Source of the DNA: Paramecium octaurelia
Lineage: Eukaryota; Ciliophora; Oligohymenophorea; Peniculida; Parameciidae
Assembly: GCA_905182995.1 (NCBI GenBank)
Contig: CAJJDP010000075.1
Coordinates: forward strand, 3,210-67,209
Direction of reading: 5' to 3'
DNA: 64,000 nucleotides
The position numbers and the translations under genes were made by a program. A model generated the notes under the pieces. The model was not told the DNA's origin. It ran no database searches and was given only the letters and a program-made list of their open reading frames with translations. Shown piece after piece: positions 47,785 through 59,578 of the stretch. Numbering within the stretch: position 1 is the stretch's first letter; every line of letters begins with the position of its first letter.

Positions 47785-49262
47785 TCAATTTTTATATCTT
47801 TCGCTTATGCATTCTTTTAGGATCCACAAATCAGAATTTATAACCTTATTTTTATTTTCATTATCATCCAAAAATTGCAACATCTAACAATTTTTTTCAT
47901 TGCCCTATTTAAAATTCTTGAGTTCATCCAAAAGACTGACTGAATACTCTTCATAACGAACTTCAAACTAATTGCTAATTTGGAATTCAAAAATGTTCAA
48001 ATTTAGAAATTCAGAAATGTTGACATCATTCTGTAGTGCTACCTCATAGATGTTAATTAAAAACAAAAGTAATTCTTGTCTATAGTTAAAATATTTAAAG
48101 TTCTCAGGAAGTTTTATGATGACATTTTAGTTTGAGTATTAGATTTTCAGATAAAAACTAGTGAAAGCACCATTTAGAACATTCTTAAATCTTATACAAA
48201 ATTAAGTTAGATCTTTGTATTTATTTTCAATTGATGAAATAATTTGAGCAATCTAATTCAATTGTTATTTGTATTAATTCATAGAATATTGGAGATTGCC
48301 TATAAATTCTTAATGTTAAGGAACATTAACCTTTAAGAAGGACTACTCAAGATCAATCTTTTCTAAATAACACCATGGATGTCTAAATAAATCCTCAAAA
48401 CTGATTCTATTTTTTGGATCTTCTACCAGCATTTTCCTTAGAATATCCTTACATTCTGCAGAAACTGAGATGTGTTATGGGAATTACAGCTGAATTTTTA
48501 AAGATTATTAGTACTTTACAAGTTTAAATTGCTATGAGTAAGTCTTACACAGTTCCTTTTTATGGCACGAATGGAGGTTAACCAAACAGAATTTGAAAGA
48601 TCATCACTCCTAGTGACCAGATATCACATTTATGATCGTAAGAATTTGACTTTCTATTGATGCTTAATAGAATTTAAATACTTTAGTATTTCAGGAGCCA
48701 TTGTGATAGGGGTGCCACAGTAGGATTCCAGGAGTTCTGTGTTGATTAATGACTTAGCAAATCCAAAGTCCCCTAGTTTGATTTACATCTATTCGTTTAT
48801 TAGTATATTGGCTAATTTGAGATCGCGATGAACGACATTTTTTAAACGTAACATTTTCATGGCATCAATTAATTGAAGTATGATTGGTTTTGCTTCGGAT
48901 TCAGGTAATCTGTTTTTGAGAGAATTCTTTTTGATATACTTTTCTAAGTCTCCTTAAGCACAGTATTCTAATATCATATTGATGGAATCTGGGCTTTGTT
49001 AGACTTCTTTCAATTCAACTATATTTTTGTGTCTTATTGATTTCATTATTTGAATTTCTGAATGGAACAATTCAAGCATTTTCTATTTGTGGAGCCCTTC
49101 CTCCATATCTATATTGATTTATTTGATAGCAACAATTTCTTTTGTTTTTATATGCTAGGCCTAATAGACAATAGCAAATGCTCCCTTTAATATAGACATA
49201 AATCAACTTACTTTGCCAATGACTTTTAAAATTTGATAATTCTGTATTGGGTGTTTGCTCAT
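47785..49262 (-). CDS. serine/threonine kinase, Atg1/ULK-like
   Basis: A full kinase domain at the N terminus: [15 protein letters not shown] with a 27-nt AAG intron inside the glycine loop, then [44 protein letters not shown] and [17 protein letters not shown] closes the domain. GDFGFA and the CGTPxxMAPEIL activation segment fit the ULK/Atg1 group better than CDPK or AGC kinases. A ~200-residue C-terminal region of helical sequence ([17 protein letters not shown]) could correspond to the Atg13-binding domain of ULK, but I cannot confirm this. Further introns of 28 and 25 nt are needed. Stop TGA 47785-47787. Confidence 0.85.
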
Positions 49263-49288
49263 TTATATTTATTTTAATGAAATAAAAC
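49263..49288. promoter_or_regulatory. 26-bp divergent intergenic region (kinase / LRRC51)
   Basis: The start codons of two divergent genes are 26 bp apart, in AT-rich sequence. This is the same arrangement as at 15245, 46954 and 55144. Confidence 0.6.
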
Positions 49289-50160
49289 ATGTCAAAATCA
49301 ACTATGTAGGACACTAAAATTTCATATGATGCTCCTCCTTTGGATTTTTCCAATCTGAATATCAAATCCTTGGCTGATTTAAAACATGCTATCCCCAAGC
49401 AAGGCAAACGTAAGTAGGCCCCAATAGACGAACAGAAGGAGGATAAAAAGAAGGAGAAGCAGCAATAACAGCAATAAGAAAATGAGAATATTCAAGTGTA
49501 ACAGAACCAATAGCAGGAATAAGAGGACGAAGATAAGTTAGAAGGGGACGAGAAAGAGAGAGAGAAGCGGGAGTTGCAGAGATAGAAGGAAGAAAAATTG
49601 ACACCAGTGATTGTTCGTACAATTGGATAACCTGTTTAATAATCAACCAATGTGTACAAGCCAACAATCGATGAAAAAAAATAAACAAAGAAGCAATTTT
49701 AAGTTCAATTAGTTCAATGTTCTTTGATCCTAAGTTACAATAAATTGACATCCTTGCACAATTTTTACAATATCATTGATCAAATCATGATTAATTGTAA
49801 ACAATTGCAGTGGATTGATCTATCGCACAATATGATTGAAAGTCTGGACTATGTAATTGATATTAATTTATAAAACAGAATTTTGCCGAATTGCCAAATG
49901 TAAAGGCGTTGTACTTGCATGCAAACAAATTGAAGGACATTATGGAATTCGATAAATTGCAGTGTTTGACAGAATTGAGAACTTTGACTGTTCATGGAAA
50001 TCCCTTTGATGCCATACCAAATTTTAGATTGTATGTAATTGGATTGTTGCCTACCTTAAAAAAATTGGATAGTGTGTTGATATCCAAAAAGGAATTAGAC
50101 AATGCCAATGTGTGGAGAAATACGTTTAGAATGATTAAACCACCTATAATTAAAATATGA
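49289..50160 (+). CDS. LRRC51: LRRC51-like leucine-rich repeat protein
   Basis: The N terminus carries PLDFSNLNIKSLADLKH, a signature of LRRC51 (the LRR partner encoded at the LRTOMT locus in mammals). A charged Gln/Glu/Lys linker follows, then LRRs: LILSYNKLTSLHNFYNI, LQWIDLSHNMIESLDY, VKALYLHANKLKDIMEF and LRTLTVHGNPFDAIPNF, ending YVIGLLPTLKKLDSVLI. One 26-nt CAG-ended intron (about 49,849-49,874) is needed. LRRC51 relatives occur in ciliated organisms, so an axonemal or basal-body role is plausible. Stop TGA 50158-50160 overlaps the next gene's ATG. Confidence 0.85.
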
Positions 50161-52190
50161 AACTTAATCTCGAAATTTTAAATTACGATAATCCACTATC
50201 TAACTTCTTGGTTAAAATCAAGTACGGCACTCAAGTTCATTAAACTACAGTAGGAAACAATTGGAATCAGAAGTTCATTCTTGAAGTCAGGAAGGCTGTC
50301 GATTTAAAAGTGGAAGTGTGGTAGAAAGATGAGGAATTTCATTTGATTGGAGAATCCATTGTTCCAAAATTAGCATAGATCCATCATCTTGACATTGTAG
50401 GACAGGGGAAAAAGGAGGGAGTTCTAGTTGTGGAATACAAGGATGTAGAGCTTCAGAATCCTAAAGTCAATCATAAATTAGAAAAGCCATAATCTTTAAT
50501 CAAGAGATTGAATGAATCTTTAAACACAGAAGTTCAATAAACCTATGGAAATATCTAAGAGTATTTCGCATAATAATTTGAGAATCATGAGTTGAGTCAT
50601 TAATCGAAATAAACAGCTTCAAATTTGATAATGGAATCATTGCAAAAGACCATTAAAGGAGTATAGATAAATGGGAGTCAATATCATTTTGATGATTACG
50701 ATTAAAAGAACGTAATTGAGCAGACCAAAATTAAAGCTCTTTAGAAAGAACTTATAAAAAAGGATCTATAAAAATATGAGAAGAGCAGAAGAGAGGTTAA
50801 TTTATAAATACTTGATTTGGATGATATGGATTTGAGATTTGAATAATAGGAACAGAAACAATAGATTTTGACTTTAAGAAAAGAATTAGTATAAAAGTTA
50901 CTGTACATTGAAGAGAAAATTGAACATTTAAAAAGACATTTGAAATTGGATTAGCTAAATAAACATGCATCATAATCTATTATGAATAGTATGGCAGAAT
51001 TGAGTTAGATTAGCATGTATAGAGAACCAGTTATTAAGTCGGAAGTGGATCCTTAGAAGGAACAACAGAGATAAGAATTTATTAAGAAATAAATGAGAGA
51101 ATGGAATGAATTATAGGAGCAGAGACTAAAGCAGATTGAAATTCAAAAGGAAAAATTATAAAAGACTGAAGAGAAAATAAGAAAGTAACAAGTACTCATT
51201 CAGGAGGCTAAGACTAAGGAAAAAAGAGAGGAGATAGAATAAAGATTGAATAAGTTGAAGGAGAAATAAAAACAAAGAGAATAAGATTTATAGGAATAAA
51301 ACAAGAGGTACTTGGAAAAGAAGAAACAACATCATCTTGCTGAGAAATATGCCTAATAGGATGCTGCATATATGATGGAATTGTAGGAAGTGAGGAAAAG
51401 TAAATTGAAAGAGATGAAGAACCCTGAATTTAATATCTAAGAGATTATGCAATTTGATAAAAAGATTAAGGAACTTAGAAAAGAGAAAGCAGCAGTCAGG
51501 TAAAAAGAGTGGGATGAACGGGAAAAACAGTGGAACAAGTTTTAGGCGCAATATTATTCGGAGAGTTATAAGAGAGCTAGACAGTACTATAAGGAATAAG
51601 ACTTAAAAGTGGATGAATCTAAAATTAAAGCTTAGGAACGACTCAATATTCTTAGATCTTACGATAATGAGGTGAAATAGAGATATCAACCTCATGTTTC
51701 TTAAGAGAAGAGATCAGAAATTGAGGAAAACATCAGAAAACTCAAATATGAACCAGATTTTAAGAAATACAGGGAATTATCTGAGAAGGTTAAAGAAAAA
51801 CATATATATTTTGGAGTAGACTAAAAGGATTAATCAGGAAATAAGAAGGTGAAACTAAAACCGTTAGAGAACATCCCTACTCCTATTTCACCTAAACGCA
51901 TAGGGGATTTCTATTTAAGGGAACATGCGACCTACAACAAGAAGCACATCCCACCTATACCGAGACCCCCAGAACCCCCTAAGTCAAGTTAATCAGAATA
52001 GAAATTAGTTATTAAAGATTATTTGAAAGAGTAGAGGATCAAAAAGTAGTTGATAGAATAATAATCAGTAAATATATTTATCAATAAATCATAGATGAAA
52101 AATATGAACTAAACTTCAGGACTGGAAAATGACGATTAGAAGATGATTATGCAAATTAAAAAGTAATTGGAGAAATTGGATCATATTTGA
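50157..52190 (+). CDS. C2-domain coiled-coil protein overlapping the LRRC51 stop
   Basis: One open frame of 677 codons with no intron. Residues 1-100 form a C2-like domain (MKLNLEILNYDNPLSNFLV, then WNQKFILEV and HLIGESIVPKL), probably lipid- or protein-binding. It lacks the acidic loop set needed for calcium binding as far as I can see. Residues ~180-540 are a highly charged coiled coil. A proline-rich patch (PPIPRPPEPPK) follows near residue 600. The ATG (50157-50159) shares two bases with the LRRC51 TGA, a -1 shift, and the C2 fold starts at that Met. This may be one gene split by a single-base error, or two tightly coupled genes. Stop TGA 52188-52190. Confidence 0.8.
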
Positions 52191-52400
52191 GATTGTTCAT
52201 TATTATTATTCTCATAAAGTTATAAATTATTAAATTACTTTTTTAGAATAGTTAAGATTTTTATTTTTGATTCTAAATTAAATAAAATAAGGTGGAAGGG
52301 GTGTATACTAAGTTTAGCAAAATAAATATATGATCATACATATCTTAAATTTTTGTAAATTATTTTTATTTTAATAAATTATTCAGGTCATAACTAATCG
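52191..52400. other. intergenic, 210 bp
   Basis: An AT-rich spacer between tandem + strand genes. Nothing recognisable. Confidence 0.5.
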
Positions 52401-52892
52401 ATGGACGAAGAGAAAAAATAATATAGTAAAATCAACAAAGAGATTAGACAAGAAATTATTGATAAAATCTGCTTATAAAAAAAACCATTGTTAGAGGTAT
52501 TTCATTCATTTTAAATATTTAAAAAGGTTGCTTAAGAATACTCGTTATTGGCATCTACGTGTAAGTCTATCGTAAATACTTACATGAAAGAAGGCAGAGT
52601 TGGTAAAAAAGAATCAAGAATTCGTAAATTAAAAAAAGTAGTAACAACATACCACATAATTTTAAATCCTCTATAACCACTACTCTCTCAAGTGTAAATA
52701 TAAAAAAATGTTGAAAATTGTGTAGAGCAATCATAAAAAAGTCGACTTGAAACAGATGAGGCTTAAGAAGAGAATAAATAAGAATTGCAATCTTTAGATT
52801 TGTCAATTCAATAGTGGACTCAATCCTTATTAAACTAAATCCAATCATTGAACCAATAGTATAAGGATCCATAATTTATTCGTTAAAATTGA
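52401..52892 (+). CDS. small helix-turn-helix-like protein
   Basis: About 150 residues. After a 30-nt AAG-ended intron the N-terminal part reads KINKEIRQEIIDKICLQK, LLEVAQEYSLLASTCKSIV and NTYMKEGRVGKKESRIRKLK. This has the length and pattern of a homeodomain-like HTH, of the kind found in small ciliate proteins and in transposase N termini. The basic segment after it could contact DNA. The C-terminal half is Gln-rich. No catalytic transposase domain is present, so it is more likely a DNA-binding factor or a domesticated fragment. Start ATG 52401, stop TGA 52890-52892. Confidence 0.65.
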
Positions 52893-52993
52893 AATGATTT
52901 ATATAGATTACATTATGCATTTATATATATATTTATTATTAATATTTGTATATAAACTTCTGTTATTCTTAAATGATTAAAATATTCTACATT

Positions 52994-55143
52994 TCATATA
53001 TCTCTCCAGTGAACCTTCATGCATTTAATCGCTTCAAAATAATTTCCTTGAGTTTCCATCCAAAATTGTTCAAGAGTATTCTAAGAAAACTCATCACATT
53101 TCCACATTCCCGTTTGAATTCCATACTCACAGAATGATCTAAACATATCCAAAGGTGCTCCATTCAATTTTATACCATATTTCTAAGGTAACAGTACATG
53201 TTTGGGTTGGAAGTCATGTTAAAATAATTTGAAAATAGTGGAAGCAGTAATTTTAGTACCATTTTTAATTTTGTGTCCATCAAAGTGCATGAACAATCGA
53301 GGTAATGACATATGATATGGTGGTACATGTCCCTTTAAATAATTAATGACATATGCTTACTCTTAGATCTTTATCAGATTCATAACGAAAAGATGGTAAT
53401 TACGATGGTCTATAGAACCAGTTAATACCATCGACAGCTACTAATACTTTGTATTTTTCAGTATTATACAATTATTCCATCACTTCATAGACAGCATTGG
53501 TTGCATAATGAGCATTTGAGATGCCATAATCGATAATTTCTTGTAAATATTGGGGTTTAGGGATTTTCAATGTAATTCTCGCAGACATGATTTAATCTTG
53601 TGCTTCTTCGAAATCTCTTTCTTCTTTAGTTGTAAATTTCTCAAAGTCCTTGAAGTGATATTCTCTTCTTTCATCGTATAAATTGGGACAAGGATCAGGA
53701 TCATCATCATGAACACCACTCAAATTGAATTTGCCATAAAGACTCAAATCAACTTAAAAGGTCTTCAAATGCTCTTGATTAGCCTCTTTGAATTGTTCCA
53801 ACCATTCCTAAGCTGCCTTTGGTTGCATATACAATCCAGTCTTATGATGTCTCTTGGCCTCATATTGTAATGAAGTCCAACTATAATAGTGTTGATATAT
53901 TTAATACTTATATCCAGATGGAACTACTGCTACTATCCATCCAGTTTATTAGGCAAACATAATTGCTTACATTAACACACCTGATTTACCAGCTCCATGA
54001 TCTCCATAGAAAAGTAAATTACTTGAATATCCATAGTATTATTCCTAACATAAATAATGCATTCATACCCCAAATCTATTCTCAATCAATGATTTTGGAA
54101 CTGGGAATGGATTATTTACATATTTAGTGAGATCCAAAGTGAAATCCTTAAATTACAATGTTTTCACTGTTGAAAATAATAGTTCAGGCATAGAAGCATT
54201 TGCTTATTGCTTATCTATCTTCTCCAATAATTAATCAACAAGAGACTTGAAGAATTCTTTTCTCTACTCTGGAGTTCTTAATTATTAAATTAATTCCCAA
54301 TGATTCAATATGACAGTCAAGAGAGCATCAAAATTGACACTGGTTGCAAAGATTCTTTGAAATATTTCATTGTTTCTATGTTTTCTTAGTTCATCATTAA
54401 AGTCTCCTTTCAAGACATTGAACATAATTATGAAATATCCTTCTTTGTGGAAATTATCTTGGGTTAATTTTTTATATTCGAATATTTGTGGTATTCTTTT
54501 GCTTGAATCCACATAATCAATTGTTTTGAAACCCTCATCTGTCATCATAAGAGAGAAATTTTTGGATAGTTCAATGAGGTTTTTTTGGAAATCCCCTGGA
54601 GATAGGAATTTGAAAGTCCGCTTAAATAACTCATAATTCAAGGGGATCCATTTTCCAATTTATATTGGATTCAAATCCAACCAATTTTGCAAAAACAATT
54701 TTGCCTTCTCTCTTGGCATATTACTTTTAGTGTTATCATCAAGATCTTTGATAGAAGCTGGATCTGGTTGTTAAGCTAATTATTCAACTTGCTTTCTGAT
54801 GTATGCCTAAGTAATTATGTGGGATTTTACTTGTGTAATTGACTCTCTTACTACAGGATCTACCTTTTGAAATACTTTTTCAAGCAAATCCAATTCGACT
54901 GATTATTCAAGAGCAGGCAATACTTCATACGTATATCTTTTGAATAGATCAACTTGATTGACTCTTTTTGGTGCTAAAACTCCAGATTCTTTTTCAACTT
55001 ATTCTGGCATTGAAAAAAAAGGTTTTGTTTGATAAAACTTGGTTGTAGTAACTTTAGCCTATTAATAATGTTTCAATTTTAGTTTCTTGAATGCTTCAGA
55101 TGCAGCTAACTAAAATTACTGTAATCATAATACTTACCTTCAT
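52994..55143 (-). CDS. DAP3: mitochondrial small-subunit ribosomal protein mS29 (DAP3)
   Basis: The P loop GDHGAGKSGVLMQAIMFAQQ, then GWIVAVVPSGYKY, SNAHYATNAVYEVMEQL and the hallmark VLVAVDGINWFY identify the GTP-binding mitoribosome protein DAP3/mS29. It is longer than animal DAP3: an N-terminal extension of ~340 residues precedes the P loop. Introns: 19 nt (CAG) directly after codon 2, 24 nt just before the P loop, and 28 nt (AAG) after the DGIN motif. The C terminus ends KCMKVHWRDI. It sits at the head of the mitochondrial small subunit. Start ATG 55141-55143, 29 bp from the divergent PIP kinase. Stop TGA 52994-52996. Confidence 0.9.
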
Positions 55144-55172
55144 AACTAAAATTTATTTTATTAATATAACTA
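55144..55172. promoter_or_regulatory. 29-bp divergent intergenic region (mS29 / GPCR-PIPK)
   Basis: Start codons of the two genes lie 29 bp apart, head to head, with only A and T apart from one C. This is the fourth such micro-spacer in the window. Confidence 0.6.
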
Positions 55173-57405
55173 ATGAATAGTACACATATTTCTCTCTAAT
55201 TATGCTAATTGATCTTCAAGAACACAGAGTCCAAGGCTTAAATCTAAGGTAAAATTTAAGCTTTATCACAATAGACCTCTATCTGAATAAAATTTTAGTT
55301 AATAAGGCTAGTATTTGGTTTTATCTAATTGGATGCTCAATCTCTCTAATTTTGGATACCTTTTTATTTGTAGTCTTTTTATATAAAAATCAATTGAGGC
55401 AAAGTCCAGGAGACATTTTTTTGGGTAGTTTCGTATTTGAAATTATAATGGCAATACAATGGTATATAATTGCAGTTTCCTCTTATGAAGATAAACCTTT
55501 GGCCAATAACTCATTGGAATGTCAATTTACAGCCGCATTAACATTGATATCACGTAATAATATCTTACTTATCATTCATTTAGACCTAGGATAGTACTTT
55601 TATATATTGGCTTTTTTCTATTTTCTTACAAGATAAGTGAAAACAAGTTTCAAGGCAAAAAATAACATCCAATGGTTAATCCACTTGGGAGTCATCATAC
55701 TAACATTAATAACATGTGTGATTGTGTTTTCTTTGAATTTGACAGGCAAAAACGTTGATGGAAAATGCTCTATTGTTACATCTTTGTTAGCAGAGTAAAT
55801 TCAATAATTTTACATAGTTATGTCATTACCTTAGGATATACTTTGACAATTTTAATCTACATTTCCATAGGCGGATACTCGATCTACTATATCAAAAAGA
55901 ATATCCCAAATTAATATAAGGAGAGAGCACAAAAGTTCCTGAAATTCAGCATCATCTACTTCCTGACATATCTCATTCTGATATTTGCAGCATAATTGGT
56001 TGAATTATTAGCTAGTTTGAGTTGTACATATCAATGGAACATGAACTTGAATGCCATGTATGACACAGCAGCATTTTTTGATATCATGATATTAATACTT
56101 TTACCTATTATTAGAGTAAATGATCCTTATACTAAAAGAATATTGCTTAAGATGTTTGGGTATGGGCAGAAACAAAAATAAATAATTGAAGAGAACGAAC
56201 TTGAATTGTCGAAACACAATAGCAGTGTTGATTAGGATCTGAGTCTTTTGACTAGTGGTCTTTCATAGATTCGATAATCTGAATTAATTATCAATAGAGA
56301 GAAATCATAAACTGACGATAATCCTTTTGTTAGTGTTCTGCAAAATAAAAAGAGAGGATAAATTATGTGTAAAATGATAGCAGGACTTCAAATTGATTAG
56401 TATTCCAAATACAATTCATTGGAAATTGAGATCATCAATCAAAAATCTGATAACATCTACGAGGAAAGAAAGATTTATAAATTCATTAATGATTAAATCA
56501 TTACGACTATGCCGTATAATTTGTGTTAAGATTTTGTTTCTTTGGTAGAAGACTTCCCATAAATCAAAGTAGTTTCCTACACTCCAATTATATTTCATGC
56601 CATAATGAATAGAGAGAAGGAGAAATTGAACATCTATGAGTCTCTTGATATCAACAATAATTTTGAGAAGATTACGAATGCCAGTAAGAATGAGGGTGGA
56701 AAGTCAGGCTAGTTTTTCTTCTATTCCCAAGACAATCAATTGATTATCAAGACTGTCACTTAACAAGAACTGAAAATCATACTGACTATGCTTAAAAATT
56801 ACTTTCAGTATATATTATCCAATCCAAATACTTTGATTGCTAAAATCTATGGTGTCTACACATTTGAATAGGAAAACCAAAAGAATATCAACATTATTGT
56901 TATGAGAAATATTGCTCAGACTTCAAACACATTTAGAATCTACGATCTAAAAGGTTCTAGTTATGATAGGGAAGTTGCTAAAAAAGATACAAATCTATAG
57001 AAGGTTGTACTCAAAGACTTGGATTTCTTGAATATTGAAAAATATTTATATATCTCCTCAGAAGATGCCAGCTTTATCGCAGAAAATGCTATAAAAGATT
57101 CGAATTTCTTTAAGTCTCAAGGATTGATTGATTATTCCTTAATTGTTTTTAAGATTCTAAATGAGCAAAATGCAAATCTTATTCCCAAAAAGAAGGCCAA
57201 TATATATATGTGTGATGATATTAGGTATAGATATCACATTGGAATCATCGATTATTTATAGGAGTATAATGTGCAGAAGCAATTTGAGAAATATACCAAA
57301 AAGATTATCAAACTCAATTAAAATTTGGACACTAGTTCACAAGACCCTAAAATATACGCCAATAGATTCTAATAGTTCATTAGAAGAATTACCAAAATTG
57401 AATGA
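55173..57405 (+). CDS. seven-transmembrane GPCR-phosphatidylinositol phosphate kinase
   Basis: The N-terminal ~310 residues hold several hydrophobic helices (SIWFYLIGCSISLILDTFLF, SFVFEIIMAIQWYIIAV, VIILTLITCVIVFSL, FLKFSIIYFLTYLILIF), consistent with a seven-helix receptor. The C-terminal half is a PIP kinase: GGKSGQFFFYSQDNQLIIKT, IVMRNIAQTSN, FRIYDLKGSSYDR, VLKDLDFL, GLIDYSLIVFK and GIIDYLQEYN. Introns: 26 and 23 nt, both TAG-ended. Receptor-PIPK fusions are known from oomycetes, Dictyostelium (RpkA) and other protists. They would couple an external signal directly to PtdIns(4,5)P2 synthesis. The ligand is unknown. Stop TGA 57403-57405. Confidence 0.9.
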
Positions 57406-57445
57406 TATTATTTTATACTTTCATTATAAAATTTATTGTTAAATT

Positions 57446-58818
57446 ATGAGTACTAATTGTTTAGACTTAATGGATTTACTCGATCTAAACCAAACAGAAT
57501 CGAATACTATTCTATTAGAAAACTACTCACAACATCAAAAGATTCCTTCTCACAACATATCCATGGCTCCCACAAATAAAACTATTTCAACTAGATTATA
57601 TTCCTAAGTGAGTTCACGAAAATAAACTTAAGAAACTGGCTATCGTAGTATTGCCTACTCATTCCAAATTTCGAAGGCTGAATAAACCAAACAAAAGTAA
57701 AGATCCATATCCTTCACTCCTAATTTGGATTAAATGCAATAGTCCTTTGAAAAAATGGAATTAAGGATGAATAAGTTCCAATTATCCCAACCAGATAGGA
57801 TTGACCAAAAATACATGATCACTGGGTTTCTATCAATGTGCTAAGATTATTAAAATATTATAAAAGTCATCAAAAAGTAGGTTTAGGAGTTGGATGGCTC
57901 CTTGTAGTGCTACAATAATAACTATTATGAGTAGGCCTATCAAGTAGATTCATATTTTTAGAAAAATTCATAATCGTTGACTACAAATGTGTTTAAGTAC
58001 TATAAAATTAAGGAAAGTCTTTATCGATTCTTGAGAATGGGCATTTAGGTAATGATATATTCTTAATTAAGGAACCACATAATCAAAGAGTGTAAAAGAA
58101 AATAGATTTATTGGAAAGGTAAAATCATTTGTTTGAATATTTTAAAATCTACTTAGAATTATTCAAATTCATTAATCAAAAGGCTTTTGATTGCTTTAAA
58201 AAAGACTTAATTTTTATACACAGTTTATAAGAGTCAATTTCACAACTCAATTTTGGTGACTCATTTTTTAAATAGGTTCAAGAATTTAAACATAAAATTT
58301 TGATTATCTCATCAACACATGAAGCATCAATTCTGAATAAAATCTTTCTTAATAAAATAGATGAAATCTAATAATGGATTCAATTGATCTTGAAGATGGC
58401 GAACTTTAAATATGTTTATTATATAAAATATTTACTAGTTTCAAAATCATAATTAAAAAAAATAATTAAAAGCAAAAAGCTTTATGATCAGGTCACTATA
58501 TTATTAGAAGAGGCTGAATAATATCAAGCCAAAACCTCAACCTTAAACACCCTTTACAAAGATGAAATACATAAGTTTGTATCTGAATTTTATCAAATTA
58601 AAACTTAAATTATAGAATGGAATGCTCGTCTAAGAGAAGATCCATTATGTCAATTGGTACTTGTATTGATTAAAATGAACCTAAGACTTGGGAGAGTAAA
58701 TAAAAATCTTCAAATCATAAATGCGGTAATTTATTCTGTTCTAAGTTTAAGCTAAGAGAATCTGATGATTTTGATTCAGAACACCTATCTTAAGAAGTAG
58801 ACATGGTGCAAAAAATGA
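57446..58818 (+). CDS. unidentified coiled-coil protein
   Basis: About 450 residues: MSTNCLDLMDLLDLNQTES, a Ser/Thr-rich N terminus, then helical segments (MITGFLSMCQDYQNIIKVIK, KKIDLLERQNHLFEYFKIYL, LLEEAEQYQAKTSTLN) and an end with LVLVLIKMNLRLGRVNKN. One 23-nt AAG intron (about 58,051-58,073) is needed. The final exon stops at TGA 58816-58818, though another short intron could extend it. I do not recognise a family. The helical layout suggests a structural or tethering protein. Confidence 0.6.
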
Positions 58819-59199
58819 ACGACTAATTATTAATCAATAGCCATATTATCAATTAAATTAAATAACATCCTGATATCAAATATGATGAGTACATTTAATA
58901 TTAGTACAATAAATTTATTATTTTGAAAGACTATTTTTAGAATTTATAATATGAGTTTGATGTTTAATGAGTATATTATTCTAAAAAGATTATTTGATTT
59001 TATGTAATATCTTTAAATCATATGATTTTTTTATTTATATATTATAATTATGCATGAACAAACTATTATAATTAAAATACAACACTACTTTTTAAATGCA
59101 ATAAATAATTTAAATAATACTATATATTATAATTACAAACCCATAATTTAATAAATTTAATAATAATATATAAAGGAAATAAAAAGAGTATTAAATTTC
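58819..59199. promoter_or_regulatory. intergenic region upstream of U2 snRNA
   Basis: 381 bp, extremely AT-rich, with no open frame of note. The U2 promoter elements should be in its last ~100 bp. The final 38 bp are duplicated upstream of the second U2 copy. Confidence 0.5.
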
Positions 59200-59391
59200 A
59201 TACCTTCTCGGCCTTTTGGCTAAGATCAAGTGTAGTATCTGTTCTTATCAGAGTGATATCTGATATCTCCTACGAGGAGAATGATATCACTGCAATTTTT
59301 AAATGGGGCTGGGTTTACTTGGGGCTTGCCCCGGTCCCAGCATAGTCGACCCTGACTTACACGACCTCGGGGAACGGCTAACCCGCTACTT
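59200..59391 (+). ncRNA. U2: U2 spliceosomal snRNA
   Basis: The 5' end reads ATACCTTCTCGGCCTTTTGG, then CTAAGATCAAGTGTAGTATC with the GTAGTA branch-point-pairing sequence, TGTTCTTATCAG and the stem IIa/IIb region (GATATCTGATATCTCC). A Sm-like site AATTTTTAAA lies at about 59,294-59,303. Stems III and IV follow (GGGGCTTGCCCC; CCTCGGGGAACGGC). Length about 190 nt is normal. U2 pairs with the intron branch point. That is of interest here because introns are only ~20-30 nt. The 3' end is estimated from the last stem. Confidence 0.97.
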
Positions 59392-59578
59392 TTTAATTTA
59401 AACAAACGAAATTTATTATTATTTATATATCAGGGTGACCATCGGAACTTCGGGGCAAAGATTTATTTGGATGAAGAACTGACTGTCCTTCCGGTAGTGG
59501 ATGGAAATAGAAATAAATTTTGGAAGGAATTGAATATCTTGAAATTTGATTTTGATAATTAAATAATAAATAATTGCA
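59392..59578 (+). other. GC-richer segment with an ATG-less open frame after U2
   Basis: From 59,431 a frame reads GDHRNFGAKIYLDEELTVL and then VDGNRNKFWKELNILKFDFD. This is convincingly protein-like, but no ATG precedes it and it ends at a TGA inside the phosphatase start. Base composition is also much richer in G and C than the flanks. It could be a gene fragment, the exon of an unseen gene, or a structured RNA that happens to be open. I do not assign it. Confidence 0.35.
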
